From: Bacteroidales bacterium
GTDB lineage: Bacteria; Bacteroidota; Bacteroidia; Bacteroidales; Tenuifilaceae
Direction: 5' to 3'
Length of the DNA stretch: 64,000 nt
NCBI GenBank assembly: GCA_013376985.1
Contig: JACABB010000010.1
Span: forward strand, 62,001 to 126,000
Notes under the pieces: model-generated
Databases searched by the model: none
What the model was told of the DNA's origin: nothing
Seen by the model: the letters and a program-made list of their open reading frames with translations, nothing else
Shown: one piece after another, positions 40,301 to 48,500 of the stretch
Layout: every line of letters starts with the position of its first letter
How positions within the stretch are numbered: position 1 is the first letter of the stretch
Position numbers and translations under genes: made by a program

Positions 40301-41940
40301 ATATTGTAGATAAAACTAAGCAATGGGAGGCCATAAAAGGAGAAGACGGAACACTTCTTCCCCGTAGAGCCGGTGTAAGTTCTTTTGGATTTGGAGGAGC
40401 GAATGTTCATGTTGTGTTAGAGGAATATCCTTGTTCAACAGATCAGTCTTCAATTCACATTGAAGGGCCATATGCTATAGTTCTTTCTGCTAAAAATATA
40501 GATCGACTCAAGGCATATGCTCAATTAATGCTTGCTCATGTTGAAAAGCATGAAATCGATTTGGCCGATTTTGCATACACATTGCAAGTAGGGAGAGATG
40601 CCATGGCGGAGCGTTTGGGCTTAGTTGTGACTTCTGTCGAACAATTGAAGGAAAAACTCAGGGCTTATATTAATGGGGAGTCGAATATTGAAGATATTTA
40701 CCAGGGAAAATTAAGTCGTAAGAAAGAAGTTGTGAATGTTATTAGCCCAGATGGAAACGATGATTCGCAAGAAGTTATTATTGACAAATGTTTTGCAAAT
40801 AAAAACTTCTCGAATTTGTTGGAAGCATGGGTTAAAGGACTGGACTTGGATTGGAGCAAACTTTACAGAACGGTTAAACCAAAACGTGTCAGTTTACCTA
40901 CATATCCTTTTGCCAAAGATAGATACTGGTTTGATATCGGAGATAGTTCCACAACAAAAGATGCAACACATGCAGTACTTCATCCATTATTACACATCAA
41001 CACTTCGGTTCTAAGTCAACAAAGTTATAGTTCAACCTTTAGTGGCAAGGAATTCTTCCTAGCCGACTATAAATTACAGGGACAAAAAATTCTGCCCGCC
41101 GTGGCTTATTTAGAAATGGCTCGGGCAGCGGTAACACAGGCAACATCTTCGCAAACTACCATCATGGAACTTTATGATATAGATTGGATGCAGCCGATTG
41201 CTGTTACTGAAAACAAACAAGTCTCTATAGCCTTGTTTGAAGATGATGATGAGCAAATTGGATATGAAATATATAGTTTGGAAAATGAACAAGAGTTAAT
41301 TCATTGCCAAGGGAAAGCGTTGCTTTGCGATAGTTCTGCATCGACTAAACTTGATATTGAACAACTCAAAGGACAAATGAGATCTGGGGAATTAGGTCCA
41401 AATGAACTTTATAGTGCTTTTGCAAAGATGGGTTTGAGCTATGGAGCCTCTTTTCAAGGTATAAAAAGCATCTATCAAGGTGATTTGCAAATGCTTGTAC
41501 AATTGAGTTTGTCAAATGTTGTAGAAAATAGCCTAAACAATTATGTTTTACACCCCTGCTTGATGGACAGTGTTCTACAGTCTGCTATTTGTTTAATAAC
41601 AAACCTGAACCAACCACCCGTTAAGCCATCATTCCCATTTGCCCTAGAGACCTTAAGAATAGTATCAAATTGCACTAAAGAGATGTACGCTTGGGTGCGT
41701 TACTCACGTGGTAGCCGGGCAGACGATAAGACGCTTAAATTGGATATTGATCTTATGGATAGCCAAGGGAAGATCTGTATATCATTTAAGTCACTGACAT
41801 TTAGTAATAATAGAGCTCAACACAGTGATTTTAGATTGTTATTAGACTCCATTTACGAGTCAAATCCAGGCACATCAGGGGATAATGAAACTGAAAATAT
41901 TAATAATAAATTTGAAAAATTATTAGAAAGAATTTATTAG
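31384..41940 (+). CDS. trans-AT polyketide synthase A: ACP-LPGSC-PLP lyase-KS-DH-KR-ACP-KS-DH*
   Basis: A 3518-aa multidomain PKS. Order: ACP (1-80; GIDS, Ser43); an LPG_synthase_C/DUF2156-like dual-GNAT-fold domain (about 170-450; LQGGKMRRLRYQ, YLMDLEFYPQNMPLGGLEFG); a tryptophanase/tyrosine phenol-lyase-like PLP domain (about 540-910; EVDDNAAGGGFVSMEHL, DGTRIVENAQF, Lys754 in SLTKDFCVNKGG); KS (about 995-1420; DTACSSS, EAHGTGT, NIGHLE intact); DH (about 1610-1890; His in DHLVSDIPTLPG, DxxxQ in VDGTGQ); KR (about 2155-2340; TGGAGGLG, SDYSFAN); ACP (2430-2505; GFDS, Ser2467); KS (about 2577-3015; intact triad); DH-like (about 3199-3490; His replaced by Tyr in DYKLQGQKILPA). There is no AT domain, hence trans-AT. 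The last module lacks its ACP, which is the first domain of PKS B. Confidence 0.9.
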   Translation: MTDKEKLLESTESYLKSLISEVANISVEDNDSSTPFQELGIDSFRVLQIIKKLEEEFGTLPKTLLFENFNISDLSHYFVNKHEQALSEKFAKGKQASTSPVHSISRPVKQAEIVSKEVVSQNNKSMQKTPILILEKEAYKYPELGELIKKIFSQYKNEGSASRGTRNIAPNLFIGSEKRGYFNYSRSKNIILVYAFTGPIDYFPVIAEEMYLHCVNNKLEFNFFSADPNVIIGNIPFSATPFGAIQRILDIQNFTLQGGKMRRLRYQVAKFEEAGKCRTEEYHCGSNKEIDNNIASIIDQWCAPRTMVNPLIHIVKEEILAGNLSPEHRLFLTFLDDVLQNVILISSLSSKENGYLMDLEFYPQNMPLGGLEFGIVKIIEILAAEGCSMLSMGGTYGCKLAPSSNADPELDKTLDYLREQNIFNDEGNLQFKNKFRTENSTIFLCRAKGNSNPDNVTDIIMMIADPSKMQTSDEEHHNFSTSQQQVSIPEEKIERRDTRKTSVEINSDTQNQPEEKQGVMIEGEERSIILSDFGFNPLNIPDNQVEFDLKTDSWSQLEMPAIQSQMRHLHGHLQQPVNLDEILRSIFPFSHFALTTSGRTAEYAFCKSWTKKGIVLQNLLFPTTIFHQIDNGFTPQELPISEIFNLDSNELFKGNLDWEALQKQVDQTPEQVAYVCIEVDDNAAGGGFVSMEHLKKVKTLLSKYSIPLVIDGTRIVENAQFIIEHEKGFTGKNIWDVVCEIFSYADAIVTSLTKDFCVNKGGLIATNDTNFFNKLQSIIQEKGIGLDVIDKKVIALSLQNRKQIESQVLHRMEWVQMVWKALKKHNIPIVQSVGGHCILIDVKQISEFKQFKYPVASFVAWMFLNTGIRAGAHSVGMQKNTTLNDLVRLAIPIGFNREQIEVMIDRLISLFERKENIPEILIDSQKSESVGDINSNYILKKYHNVSGSVIPKASISIQSSKNNSSSEKPLISDSISNSKKAESNQDARSKKSYQSQDIAIVGMSGRYPKAKNLNELWENLVQGKDCIETIPDVRFEQRMRNGFSKKYRGGFITDVDKFDSMFFNIPPAVAEMFDPQERLLLETAWEAIEDAGYYPEILTPEDTPRNIGVFVGAVWTTYQVIGTEEKMVGNYTNPNSFLWSVANRVSYCLNLSGPSLSVDTACSSSLTALYLACEAINNGECLGAIVGGVNLDLHQSKFDINSFGGALSPDGVCRTFGKGANGYVAGEGVGAIFLKPLDQAEKDGDNIQGVIKSVAINHGGRTSGYMVPNPKAQTSLILSALEKANIDARSIGYIEAHGTGTELGDPIEISGLTNAFQKYEVENQSCSIGSVKTNIGHLEAAAGVVGVQKVLLQMKHRKLVPSLHSSELNEFIDFQNSPFYVEQIVEDWKPKNVDGVQFPLRAGISSFGAGGTNAHVIIESYESYIQQQKHELTQHKQQIFPLSAVKEDRLHEAAVRLRSFIKHDLAIETPSMQLDLNDIGFTLRIGRKSFEHRLAIIAGTKEELVEKLTLFIDGKKDDYVLSGHVQNIGNITKLLNRKEKEGFVKLVSESDDPRKLAQLWVEGILTDWQGLQTSETGRRISLPTYPFADKRHWVERQKNANIVRVGAGSHPLIDANESTFERQIFKKTFTDKEFFIYDHLVSDIPTLPGVAYLDFARKAGELAAGRKVQKIKNIIWLSPLTVKNSMPTEAWIELKPDGENVHFEVFSEGIEGKKQLHSQGKLSYATKQDLEAEPEYIDIESIRSRCAKVMDGKDAYPLFKTLGLNLGPSFQVLQEVFKNEDEMLGLMKIPDVRSNDYKDFILHPSLVDGTGQTTMAAQLAGKETTGEMFVPYSFGEVEILNPLTTNCYSYVKKVNDPNSKVSKANLLIVDETGKLLVRIKDSVGVSLVSVHEKPSQNAGDEKIANSGEDDFSNLYYTHVWEKSSFDKEKIHQNNLDYILLFDSDEKLRNLYQDRLKKAGDDLNRIVLVQPGGTYEDLGKQTYRINPHNPKDYIQLLESLQEQKWNFGKICFAWTNMLFRHEESFLKESLEKGVFSFLYLCQSIIEQKLDNKFQLLYLYYGKKGEYQPHNDAINGFARTLQIEHSKLICKTLEIQQEEIVINDVLDAVLAEFHQNTQDDLSVRYEEQERFIRKLRQVNLEDQESSSLPQNLGLKEQGVYIITGGAGGLGFIFAEFLAKECNARLILTGRSTLSSEQSEKLEKLKKLGSEIMYLPTDISNYEEVKKLIKESKSKFGQINGIIHSAGVLRDSYIKNKTLEEMSAVFAPKIYGSFYLDEVTKGENLDFFVMFSSMAAVGGNMGQSDYSFANHFMDSFAKRRAFLQTQGERSGKTLSFNWSIWADGGMKLDAQMEGFFKKNLGIRPLSIETGVGAFAKGLHSVETQLVVVEGMQDRMEQAWGLRKKEIPVPIPTNTSESSVSTAPSSGVQESDGELIILVQNELSRIAMNFLKLDADDISLDKILLDIGFDSIGLSTYANSINEKYKLDVTPVLFFEYPSIREIVKYLVKEHANEVRQAHKISGTSTSNQAAVSTTQTVAKVESFNENSFAIKKGWNSSLVDQNTNRQPSSGGISAESRFIDMPIAIVGISCVMPLSENTEEYWDNLRNATNMITVVPRDRWNWEDYDGDPFKEKNKTNSRWGGFIKDVDKFDPLFFGISPREAEMMDPQQRVFLETVWKVIEDSGHKVSDLSGTKTGLFVGVAVHDYADLMNTLQVALDGYTASGNSHCMLVNRISFLLNLRGPSAPIDTACSSSLIAVHRAIESIHTGSSDMAIVGGVQLMLTPAAHISFGMAGMLSDDGKCKTFDKRANGYVRGEGSGAVFLKPLSKAEADGDHIYAVIKGTAENHGGHATMVTAPNPNAQAELIVEAYQKAQVDPTTVGYIECHGTGTSLGDPIEVQALSKSFSELYKKHNKAPATTPHCGLSSVKTNIGHLETAAGVSSLIKALLAIEHKQIPASLNFEELNPYINLKGTPFYIVDKTKQWEAIKGEDGTLLPRRAGVSSFGFGGANVHVVLEEYPCSTDQSSIHIEGPYAIVLSAKNIDRLKAYAQLMLAHVEKHEIDLADFAYTLQVGRDAMAERLGLVVTSVEQLKEKLRAYINGESNIEDIYQGKLSRKKEVVNVISPDGNDDSQEVIIDKCFANKNFSNLLEAWVKGLDLDWSKLYRTVKPKRVSLPTYPFAKDRYWFDIGDSSTTKDATHAVLHPLLHINTSVLSQQSYSSTFSGKEFFLADYKLQGQKILPAVAYLEMARAAVTQATSSQTTIMELYDIDWMQPIAVTENKQVSIALFEDDDEQIGYEIYSLENEQELIHCQGKALLCDSSASTKLDIEQLKGQMRSGELGPNELYSAFAKMGLSYGASFQGIKSIYQGDLQMLVQLSLSNVVENSLNNYVLHPCLMDSVLQSAICLITNLNQPPVKPSFPFALETLRIVSNCTKEMYAWVRYSRGSRADDKTLKLDIDLMDSQGKICISFKSLTFSNNRAQHSDFRLLLDSIYESNPGTSGDNETENINNKFEKLLERIY

Positions 41941-42185
41941 TAATAATGAAGGTTTTAATGACAACTGGTAACATTATCGGTTACTATCTCATCTCTGAGC
42001 AATAACAATATCGGTAGTATTTAAGAAGACAATATCCAATAAGTTATTAGTCAATGGATATTGACCCATTTCGTTTAAGAAGGAAAAATCTTGGATATAT
42101 TTCGCACTTATTTGGAATAGTAATAGATTCTACAGATAGTATTGAATTGATTATCTGAAATTTATATAAAGTGAATTGAAAAAAT

Positions 42186-43664
42186 ATGAAAGTACTCCAT
42201 TTGTTTTGTTATCGCTGTTCCAGTATTGTTAGCATAATCTTTTTTTGTATTACTAATTTGTTTATCAGTATTTCATCTGGTTTTGGTCAGAGCCCTTACA
42301 AAACCGATACGGTGAAAATCAGACAAATTTTTGTTGAAACTGATACTGTAAATAGGCAGAAATCGGATACAACTGATTTAGAATTTAATAAAAATGGAAT
42401 AGATTTTAACAAGGAGTATTCAAATGGAGTATCATATACCGAAGGAGACATTCCTTCCTTTTGGAGATCATATATATTAGATCCAGTACGTTTGGCTCTG
42501 AAATATGAAGTGGCTTATAAAGTTAAAAGTCCAGACGAAATTAAAAAAAATAGATTTTCTTTTCGATTGGAATATTCCAAGCTCCTATTCAACAAAATTT
42601 CTCTGCAAGTAGATACCAAAATATCAACTTACTTGAAAGATGATCATCGGACTAGAAGGTCAACATTCTGGATTAACGATTATCCTAATGAAGCCAATGT
42701 GTCCTTTGGAGGAAGAACACCTCAGGCTTATCTGCAGACAAGTTTTCAAAAAACAAGTATTAGGGCTGGAATCCAGACATTGGCATGGGGCGAATCGGAT
42801 ATTGCATCTATTACAGATGAAATAAGTCCCATGGATTATCGGGAGCCATTAAATCTCAATTTGGATGAATTAAGAGTCGGTCAGTTAATGCTTACCGTTG
42901 ATCAATATTCGCCGTTTGGATACTGGAGTGGTTTTTTTATACCATATCCAGAATTTAACCGATATCCAAAAAAAGGATCTGGATATTATTATGATCCTTA
43001 TAATGGAAGTGTTGACTATCAGATGGAAACACAGAATGAGAATTTTTTTGAATATGGTATAAGATGGAAGAAAACCTTCGGGAAAAGCGATGTCAGCATT
43101 ATAGGTGCTAGTTTAATAAATAATGACTACGCCTCACGTATGATTACTCCTACGCTTATTACTCAGCGTAAGCAAAGGTATTCTGTGGCTGGAGTTACCT
43201 TCAATTATGCAATAGATAATTTCCTTGTTAAGGGTGAAGCAGCAATTAAATCACCAAAGGTATATAATGACTCATCGTTTCAAATTGTGAAGAAGAATAA
43301 CCTTGATGCATATCTTGGAGTTGATTATTCTCCCAATAGTACTTTTACCTTAAGCTTAGAAGCAGTAAACTATCATGTTATAAACTGGAATGATAAAATT
43401 CAGGGCGTGCCAGAAGATAATTATATGATGATAATAAGTTTTAGTAAACTATTTATGCATGATAATTTATCGGTTAATTGGATTACCATGTACAATGGGC
43501 CCTACACCAATTTTTTTAACTTGTTTACAACTTCCTACAAATGGAACGATCATGTCACATTGTATTTTGATTTCCTCATTCCTATCAGTAATAATATTAA
43601 TAGCGGTCTTAATATTTATCGCGATCAAAAACAGGTTGCTTTTAAGATTCAGTACCAGTTTTAA
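42186..43664 (+). CDS. outer-membrane beta-barrel protein, DUF1302-like
   Basis: A 492-aa exported protein with a signal peptide (about residues 1-35, ending SSGFGQ) and alternating amphipathic strands ending with an aromatic QVAFKIQYQF, the C-terminal signature of outer-membrane barrels. Segments such as IRAGIQTLAWGESDIASITDEISPMDYREPL resemble the DUF1302 family, which often occurs with RND transporters and LolA-like proteins, as both do here downstream. It probably supplies the outer-membrane step of export of the polyketide. It lies 245 bases after PKS A, in a gap with one weak hairpin (42031-42062). Confidence 0.7.
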   Translation: MKVLHLFCYRCSSIVSIIFFCITNLFISISSGFGQSPYKTDTVKIRQIFVETDTVNRQKSDTTDLEFNKNGIDFNKEYSNGVSYTEGDIPSFWRSYILDPVRLALKYEVAYKVKSPDEIKKNRFSFRLEYSKLLFNKISLQVDTKISTYLKDDHRTRRSTFWINDYPNEANVSFGGRTPQAYLQTSFQKTSIRAGIQTLAWGESDIASITDEISPMDYREPLNLNLDELRVGQLMLTVDQYSPFGYWSGFFIPYPEFNRYPKKGSGYYYDPYNGSVDYQMETQNENFFEYGIRWKKTFGKSDVSIIGASLINNDYASRMITPTLITQRKQRYSVAGVTFNYAIDNFLVKGEAAIKSPKVYNDSSFQIVKKNNLDAYLGVDYSPNSTFTLSLEAVNYHVINWNDKIQGVPEDNYMMIISFSKLFMHDNLSVNWITMYNGPYTNFFNLFTTSYKWNDHVTLYFDFLIPISNNINSGLNIYRDQKQVAFKIQYQF

Positions 43665-43734
43665 ATCAGTTTAAAGTTAATTAATAATAGCAAATCAATT
43701 GTAAACTATTCAATTTAGTAAAAAGATAAAAAAT

Positions 43735-45498
43735 ATGTTAACTGCAGATAATGATCTTCTTGAAAAAATTCTTTCAAACAACATTGATAAGCAAGAAGCA
43801 ATTCAAATCTTTGAAAGTTTGCCAGAGGCTGAGAAAAAACAATTAATGTCTAAGCTGAAGTTTAAATTATCAGGCAACGATAATACGGGTGAAAATAATT
43901 TAACAGCAAAAAATCGCCTAAAAGCTGTTGATCAAAGGGATTTAAACGATCGACATAAAGATTTTATCAAAAGACTTACTCAGGACTATGATAATTTTGT
44001 TCCAAAGTCAAAAAAGAATGTAATAAAGCACCATTCCTATTTTGTTGATCAAAGAAGGGCTTTCCATTTAATTAAGGGCTTGAAAGCAATGCATTTTCAA
44101 ATAACATATGTAGGTGCAGAAGGTCCTTATGTGTATGATCTTGATGGGAACAAATATATAGACATATCAGGCGATATGGGGGTTAATATATTCGGTCATA
44201 GACCTCCTTTTATAGTGAATGCAGTTAAGGAGGCGCTTGATAGAGGAATACCATTATCCGGATATTCCGAAATGATTTTTGAGGCAACGAAACTATTCAG
44301 CGAATTAACTGGTCACGAAAGAGTGCTTTTTACACAATCAGGAACAGAGGCTGTAATGGTTGCAGTTAGGCTAGCAAGAGCAGCAACGCAAAAAAAGAAA
44401 ATAGTACTTTTTGATGGAGCGTTCCATGGATTATCAGATGCTGTTGTTGCCATGAAAGGTCAGGATGGAAAGAGCCTTGCAGCAGGACCAGGAATGGTTC
44501 AGGAGTTTGCAGACCAAATAATAATATTGGATTATGGGGACATGCGTTCTTTAGATATAATTGAAGATAGATGTGATGAAATCGCTGGAGTTTTAGTTGA
44601 ACCAGTCCAATCAAGGCATATTTATAATAGACCAATAGAGTTTCTTAGAGAATTACGCAAATTAACCATAGAAAAAGGGTTGCCCTTAATATTTGATGAA
44701 ATGATTACTGGGTTCAGAATTTGTCCTAGAGGGGTACAGGGATATTTCAATATTAAACCAGATTTGGCAACTTATGGGAAAATTCCGGGTGGTGGTTTGC
44801 CAACAGGAGTAATTGCCGGATCCGCAAAATATATGGATCTGATTGATGGCGGAATCTGGAATTTTGATGATGATTCTATGCCAAAATCAACTAGGGCTGG
44901 TATGGGCGGTACGCATTCTCAAAATCCTCTTAAAATCGCTTCAGCACATGCAACATTGTCTGAGATGAAAAAGAGATCTCCCAATCCTTTAAACTGTGAT
45001 AGTGGTAAAAGTTGCAATAGTTGTACCTGTTTTCAAATGGAATTAAACAAGAAAACAGAATCAATGGTTAAAGAGCTCAATGCATTTTTTATTGAAAATA
45101 GTTTGCCTATAATCATTGATTACTTTGGGTCATTATTTCGTTTTAGATTTATTGATAGTTTTTGGGGGCTAACAGAAGCGTTGTTTTTCATCCTATTAAG
45201 AATGGACGGAATTGAAACAAATATTCAGGGAAACGCATTCTTAACAACAGCACATTCAGATGAAGATATCCGAAAAGTAATTAACAGCGTAAAGAAGTGC
45301 TTAAAAACACTTATACAAGAAGGTTTCTTTTATGAAGCCGAAGTAAATGAAACTGAATCACAGGAAGAGCATATCCAAGAATTTGCTAAAACCACCAGAG
45401 TTAAAAATCAAGCCAAAGCTGTTGGAAAAATTGACAATATGCAAATCGAACAGCTTAAGAGTTTAATTTTGAGAGATTTAAAAAAATTCCAAGAATAA
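43735..45498 (+). CDS. class III PLP aminotransferase (glutamate-1-semialdehyde-type), PKS-associated
   Basis: A 587-aa aminotransferase, longer than the usual 430. Residues 1-105 are a helical extension, the catalytic fold covers about 106-520 (FTQSGTEAVMVAVRLARA, FDGAFHGLSDA, LIFDEMITGFR, PLP Lys349 in TYGKIPGGGLPTG), and the tail ends in a charged helix (MQIEQLKSLILRDLKKF) like a docking element. An unusual cluster Cys421, Cys427, Cys430, Cys432 (C-x5-C-x2-C-x-C) sits in the small domain. Relatives in mixed PKS pathways aminate beta-keto acyl-ACP; the split module of PKS A/PKS B without KR would present such a beta-ketone. Its stop is 7 bases before PKS B. Confidence 0.85.
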   Translation: MLTADNDLLEKILSNNIDKQEAIQIFESLPEAEKKQLMSKLKFKLSGNDNTGENNLTAKNRLKAVDQRDLNDRHKDFIKRLTQDYDNFVPKSKKNVIKHHSYFVDQRRAFHLIKGLKAMHFQITYVGAEGPYVYDLDGNKYIDISGDMGVNIFGHRPPFIVNAVKEALDRGIPLSGYSEMIFEATKLFSELTGHERVLFTQSGTEAVMVAVRLARAATQKKKIVLFDGAFHGLSDAVVAMKGQDGKSLAAGPGMVQEFADQIIILDYGDMRSLDIIEDRCDEIAGVLVEPVQSRHIYNRPIEFLRELRKLTIEKGLPLIFDEMITGFRICPRGVQGYFNIKPDLATYGKIPGGGLPTGVIAGSAKYMDLIDGGIWNFDDDSMPKSTRAGMGGTHSQNPLKIASAHATLSEMKKRSPNPLNCDSGKSCNSCTCFQMELNKKTESMVKELNAFFIENSLPIIIDYFGSLFRFRFIDSFWGLTEALFFILLRMDGIETNIQGNAFLTTAHSDEDIRKVINSVKKCLKTLIQEGFFYEAEVNETESQEEHIQEFAKTTRVKNQAKAVGKIDNMQIEQLKSLILRDLKKFQE

Positions 45499-45505
45499 AA
45501 TCAAT

Positions 45506-48500
45506 ATGAAGACAGCAGCAGAATCAAATATTTTAGATGAAGTAAAAAAGATAGTTTCATCGACATTAAAAATTCCTTTTGAAAAATTGGATGTTGATGC
45601 AGACTTCGAAAGTTTCGGCATGGATTCGATCATTGCGATGGAATTGATGACGAATCTTTCAAAAAAAATGAATATTTCAGTTACTCCAGCGCAATTTACA
45701 GAGGTTAACAATATAAGGGACTTAGCAGTTTCTATTGAACGGAATAGTGGTGGAAATAGCATCGATAATGTTGCAGATGAGAGTGATATGGAAGATTCTT
45801 TACCTGATAATCTACCAGAACCTGAGCATAAATTCGTTAGCCAAGCACCCGTTAATACCAGTAGATCAGTTAGAAATAGACCGAGTAGAGATAGTAGAGT
45901 GCCATTCCAGAAAGTACTGGATAATATTCATGAAAATTACTCCATTGATCTTTCATATCGAAAGTTTAGATCTATTGATGAAATTGCAGATACGCTATTA
46001 TCAAATCATTTTGATGAAATCCTGCAGCACTATAATATTTCAAATGAACCAGTAGTTAAGGAGTCAAAAGTTGAGAGATCTAATCGTACTAAAAGAGAGG
46101 AAATTAAGGCTCAAACTCAAGAAATTCATGATATTGCTATTGTTGGTATTAGTTGTAATTTTCCAGATGCTCCTAATGCCAAAATATTTTGGGATAATTT
46201 AATTGCGCAGAAGAATAGCATTAGAGAAATTCCAAAATCCAGATGGAATTGGGAAGATTATTATGGTAATTCAGCTGCTGACAACAAAACAGTATCTAAA
46301 TGGGCAGCGTTAATCGAAAACGTTGATCGTTTTGATGCACAGTTCTTTAATATTACTCCAGAAGAAGCCCTGTTTATGGATCCGCAAGAACGGTTACTTA
46401 TGCAGGAAGTTTATAAAGCCTTTCAAGATGGTGGCATAGATCCGGTGAAGTTAAAGGGTACTAATACAGGAGTTTTTATGAGTTATGAGTACTCAGAATA
46501 CGAGCATTATTTGAGGAAAAATATACATCGTATTCCAGTCGGTCCAAATGGTCCATTTTTTTCTTCATCAAGCCCATCTTACTACCTGTCCAATCGCATC
46601 TCATTTGCTTTTGATTTTTTTGGTCCCAGCGAATCTATTAATGTAAATTGCGCCGGTTCAGCTGTTGCTATAAATAGAGCCTATTACTCATTGTTAAATC
46701 GTGAGAGTGATGTAGCCGTTGTTGGAGGTGTTTCTTTAAACTTATTTGCAGATGATTACATCACCTTATCAAAATATGGTATGTTATCACCAAATGGCAC
46801 CTGTGCTGTTTTTGACGATAATGCAAATGGATTCACCAGGGGAGAGGGTGCTGCTTCGGTTATTCTAAAAAGGCTTGATGATGCTGAAAGAGATAATAAT
46901 AAAATCTACGGAGTTATTAAATGTAGCCATCAAAAAAACAGAGGTAATGCGCGGTTTTTGCAAGAAATTAAAATTGAATCTTTCACCAGTGTTATAAACG
47001 ATTGTTACGAAAAAGTTTCAATAAAGCCTGAAACAATAAGATATATTGAAGTTGATGGTTATGCAACAAAATGGGGCGATTCCTTCGAATTTGATGGCAT
47101 AAAGAATGTTTTTAAGAAAAGTGAACCCAAAGGGAAATATTGTGCAATAGGTAGTGCAAAAGGAAATATTGGGAATCTTGAATCTGTAAATGGATTAGTT
47201 AGTGTTATTAAAATAGCACTTTCGCTCTACAATAAAAAATTTCCAGCAACAATATCCAAAAAGACAGTGAGTTCTTTTATAGATATTAATAATCAGTCTC
47301 ACCCTCTCTATATTGCTGATTCACCAATTTTGTTTGATACAATAAGGGGGAATAATAATCTCCCAATTAGAGCGGGGGTTAATTCCTTTGCGGATAGTGG
47401 AGTCAATGTTCATATTCTTATGGAAGAATATAATTCAAACAGTACGATTAATAACAGTGAAAGCCCTGTTTCCCCGCAACTCTTTATTCTTTCTGCAAAA
47501 AACCATGAACGTTTGAAGGAATATGTTGAGGAATATATTAATTACCTGACCTCTGTAACTTCTACCAATGCTTATTCGTCTTTCATTAACATGATATATA
47601 CACTGCAAATAGGTCGCGGAGCAATGGATGAGAGGTTGGCAATTATAGCCTCCTCTTATACTGAATTAATTGAAAAATTAAATCAGTATAAAAAATCGGG
47701 TATTCAAGAAAAGAAGGGTGTTTTTCAGGGAAATATTAAGCAAGCTAAGGATAATCCATTAATTAGTTTATTCACAAAAGACATAGCCGGAAATCTATTT
47801 GAGCAAAGTTTGCAGGCAGAGCAATGGCAACAAATCGCTCAATTATGGATTAGTGGTGTAGCCATTCCTTGGGAAAAGATTTGGAAAGGTAACTCAACAC
47901 AACCAGTATCATTACCCTTTTATCCCTTTGCAAAAGAAAGATATTGGATAGATACAGATGATAATGGAGATACTGCAGTTGTAGCAAACGAGTTAGCACA
48001 AAAAATCGCAGATAAAAATGCGATTACGAAAGAAAAAAACGAATCCTCAATACAGGCTGAATGGTTCTTTTTTATGACCAATGGTGATATAAAGGATAGC
48101 AGTTCTATGCAGCCTGTAGAAAAAATAGAGCTATTTTTAAAACAAGAAATAGCTCTAGTACTACAAAAACCTATTCAAGAAATTGAAATAGAACAGCATT
48201 TTCTTGATTTAGGATTGGATTCTATCGGTATTGGTACATTTGCGTCTAACACAATGAATCTTTTGGGAATAAATATGTCGCCCAGTATAATATTTGTTAA
48301 TCCTGATATCAAAAAACTGGCTGAATATTTATTTGCAACTTATCCTGAGAAAATTAAAAACTTGATTGTTACAAAAGATGAGGCGCAAGCTAAAAATGCT
48401 AGTGATTCAACAAAACTTTCATCTACGCATGTGGGTGCTGCTGATTTAACAAAACCCGAACATGTCCTTATTCCAATGCAAACCAGCGGAAAGAAGCGAC

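Noticed and set aside
41946-42005. 19-codon ORF after PKS A
   Set aside because: Too short, no conserved feature and no support beyond an ATG.
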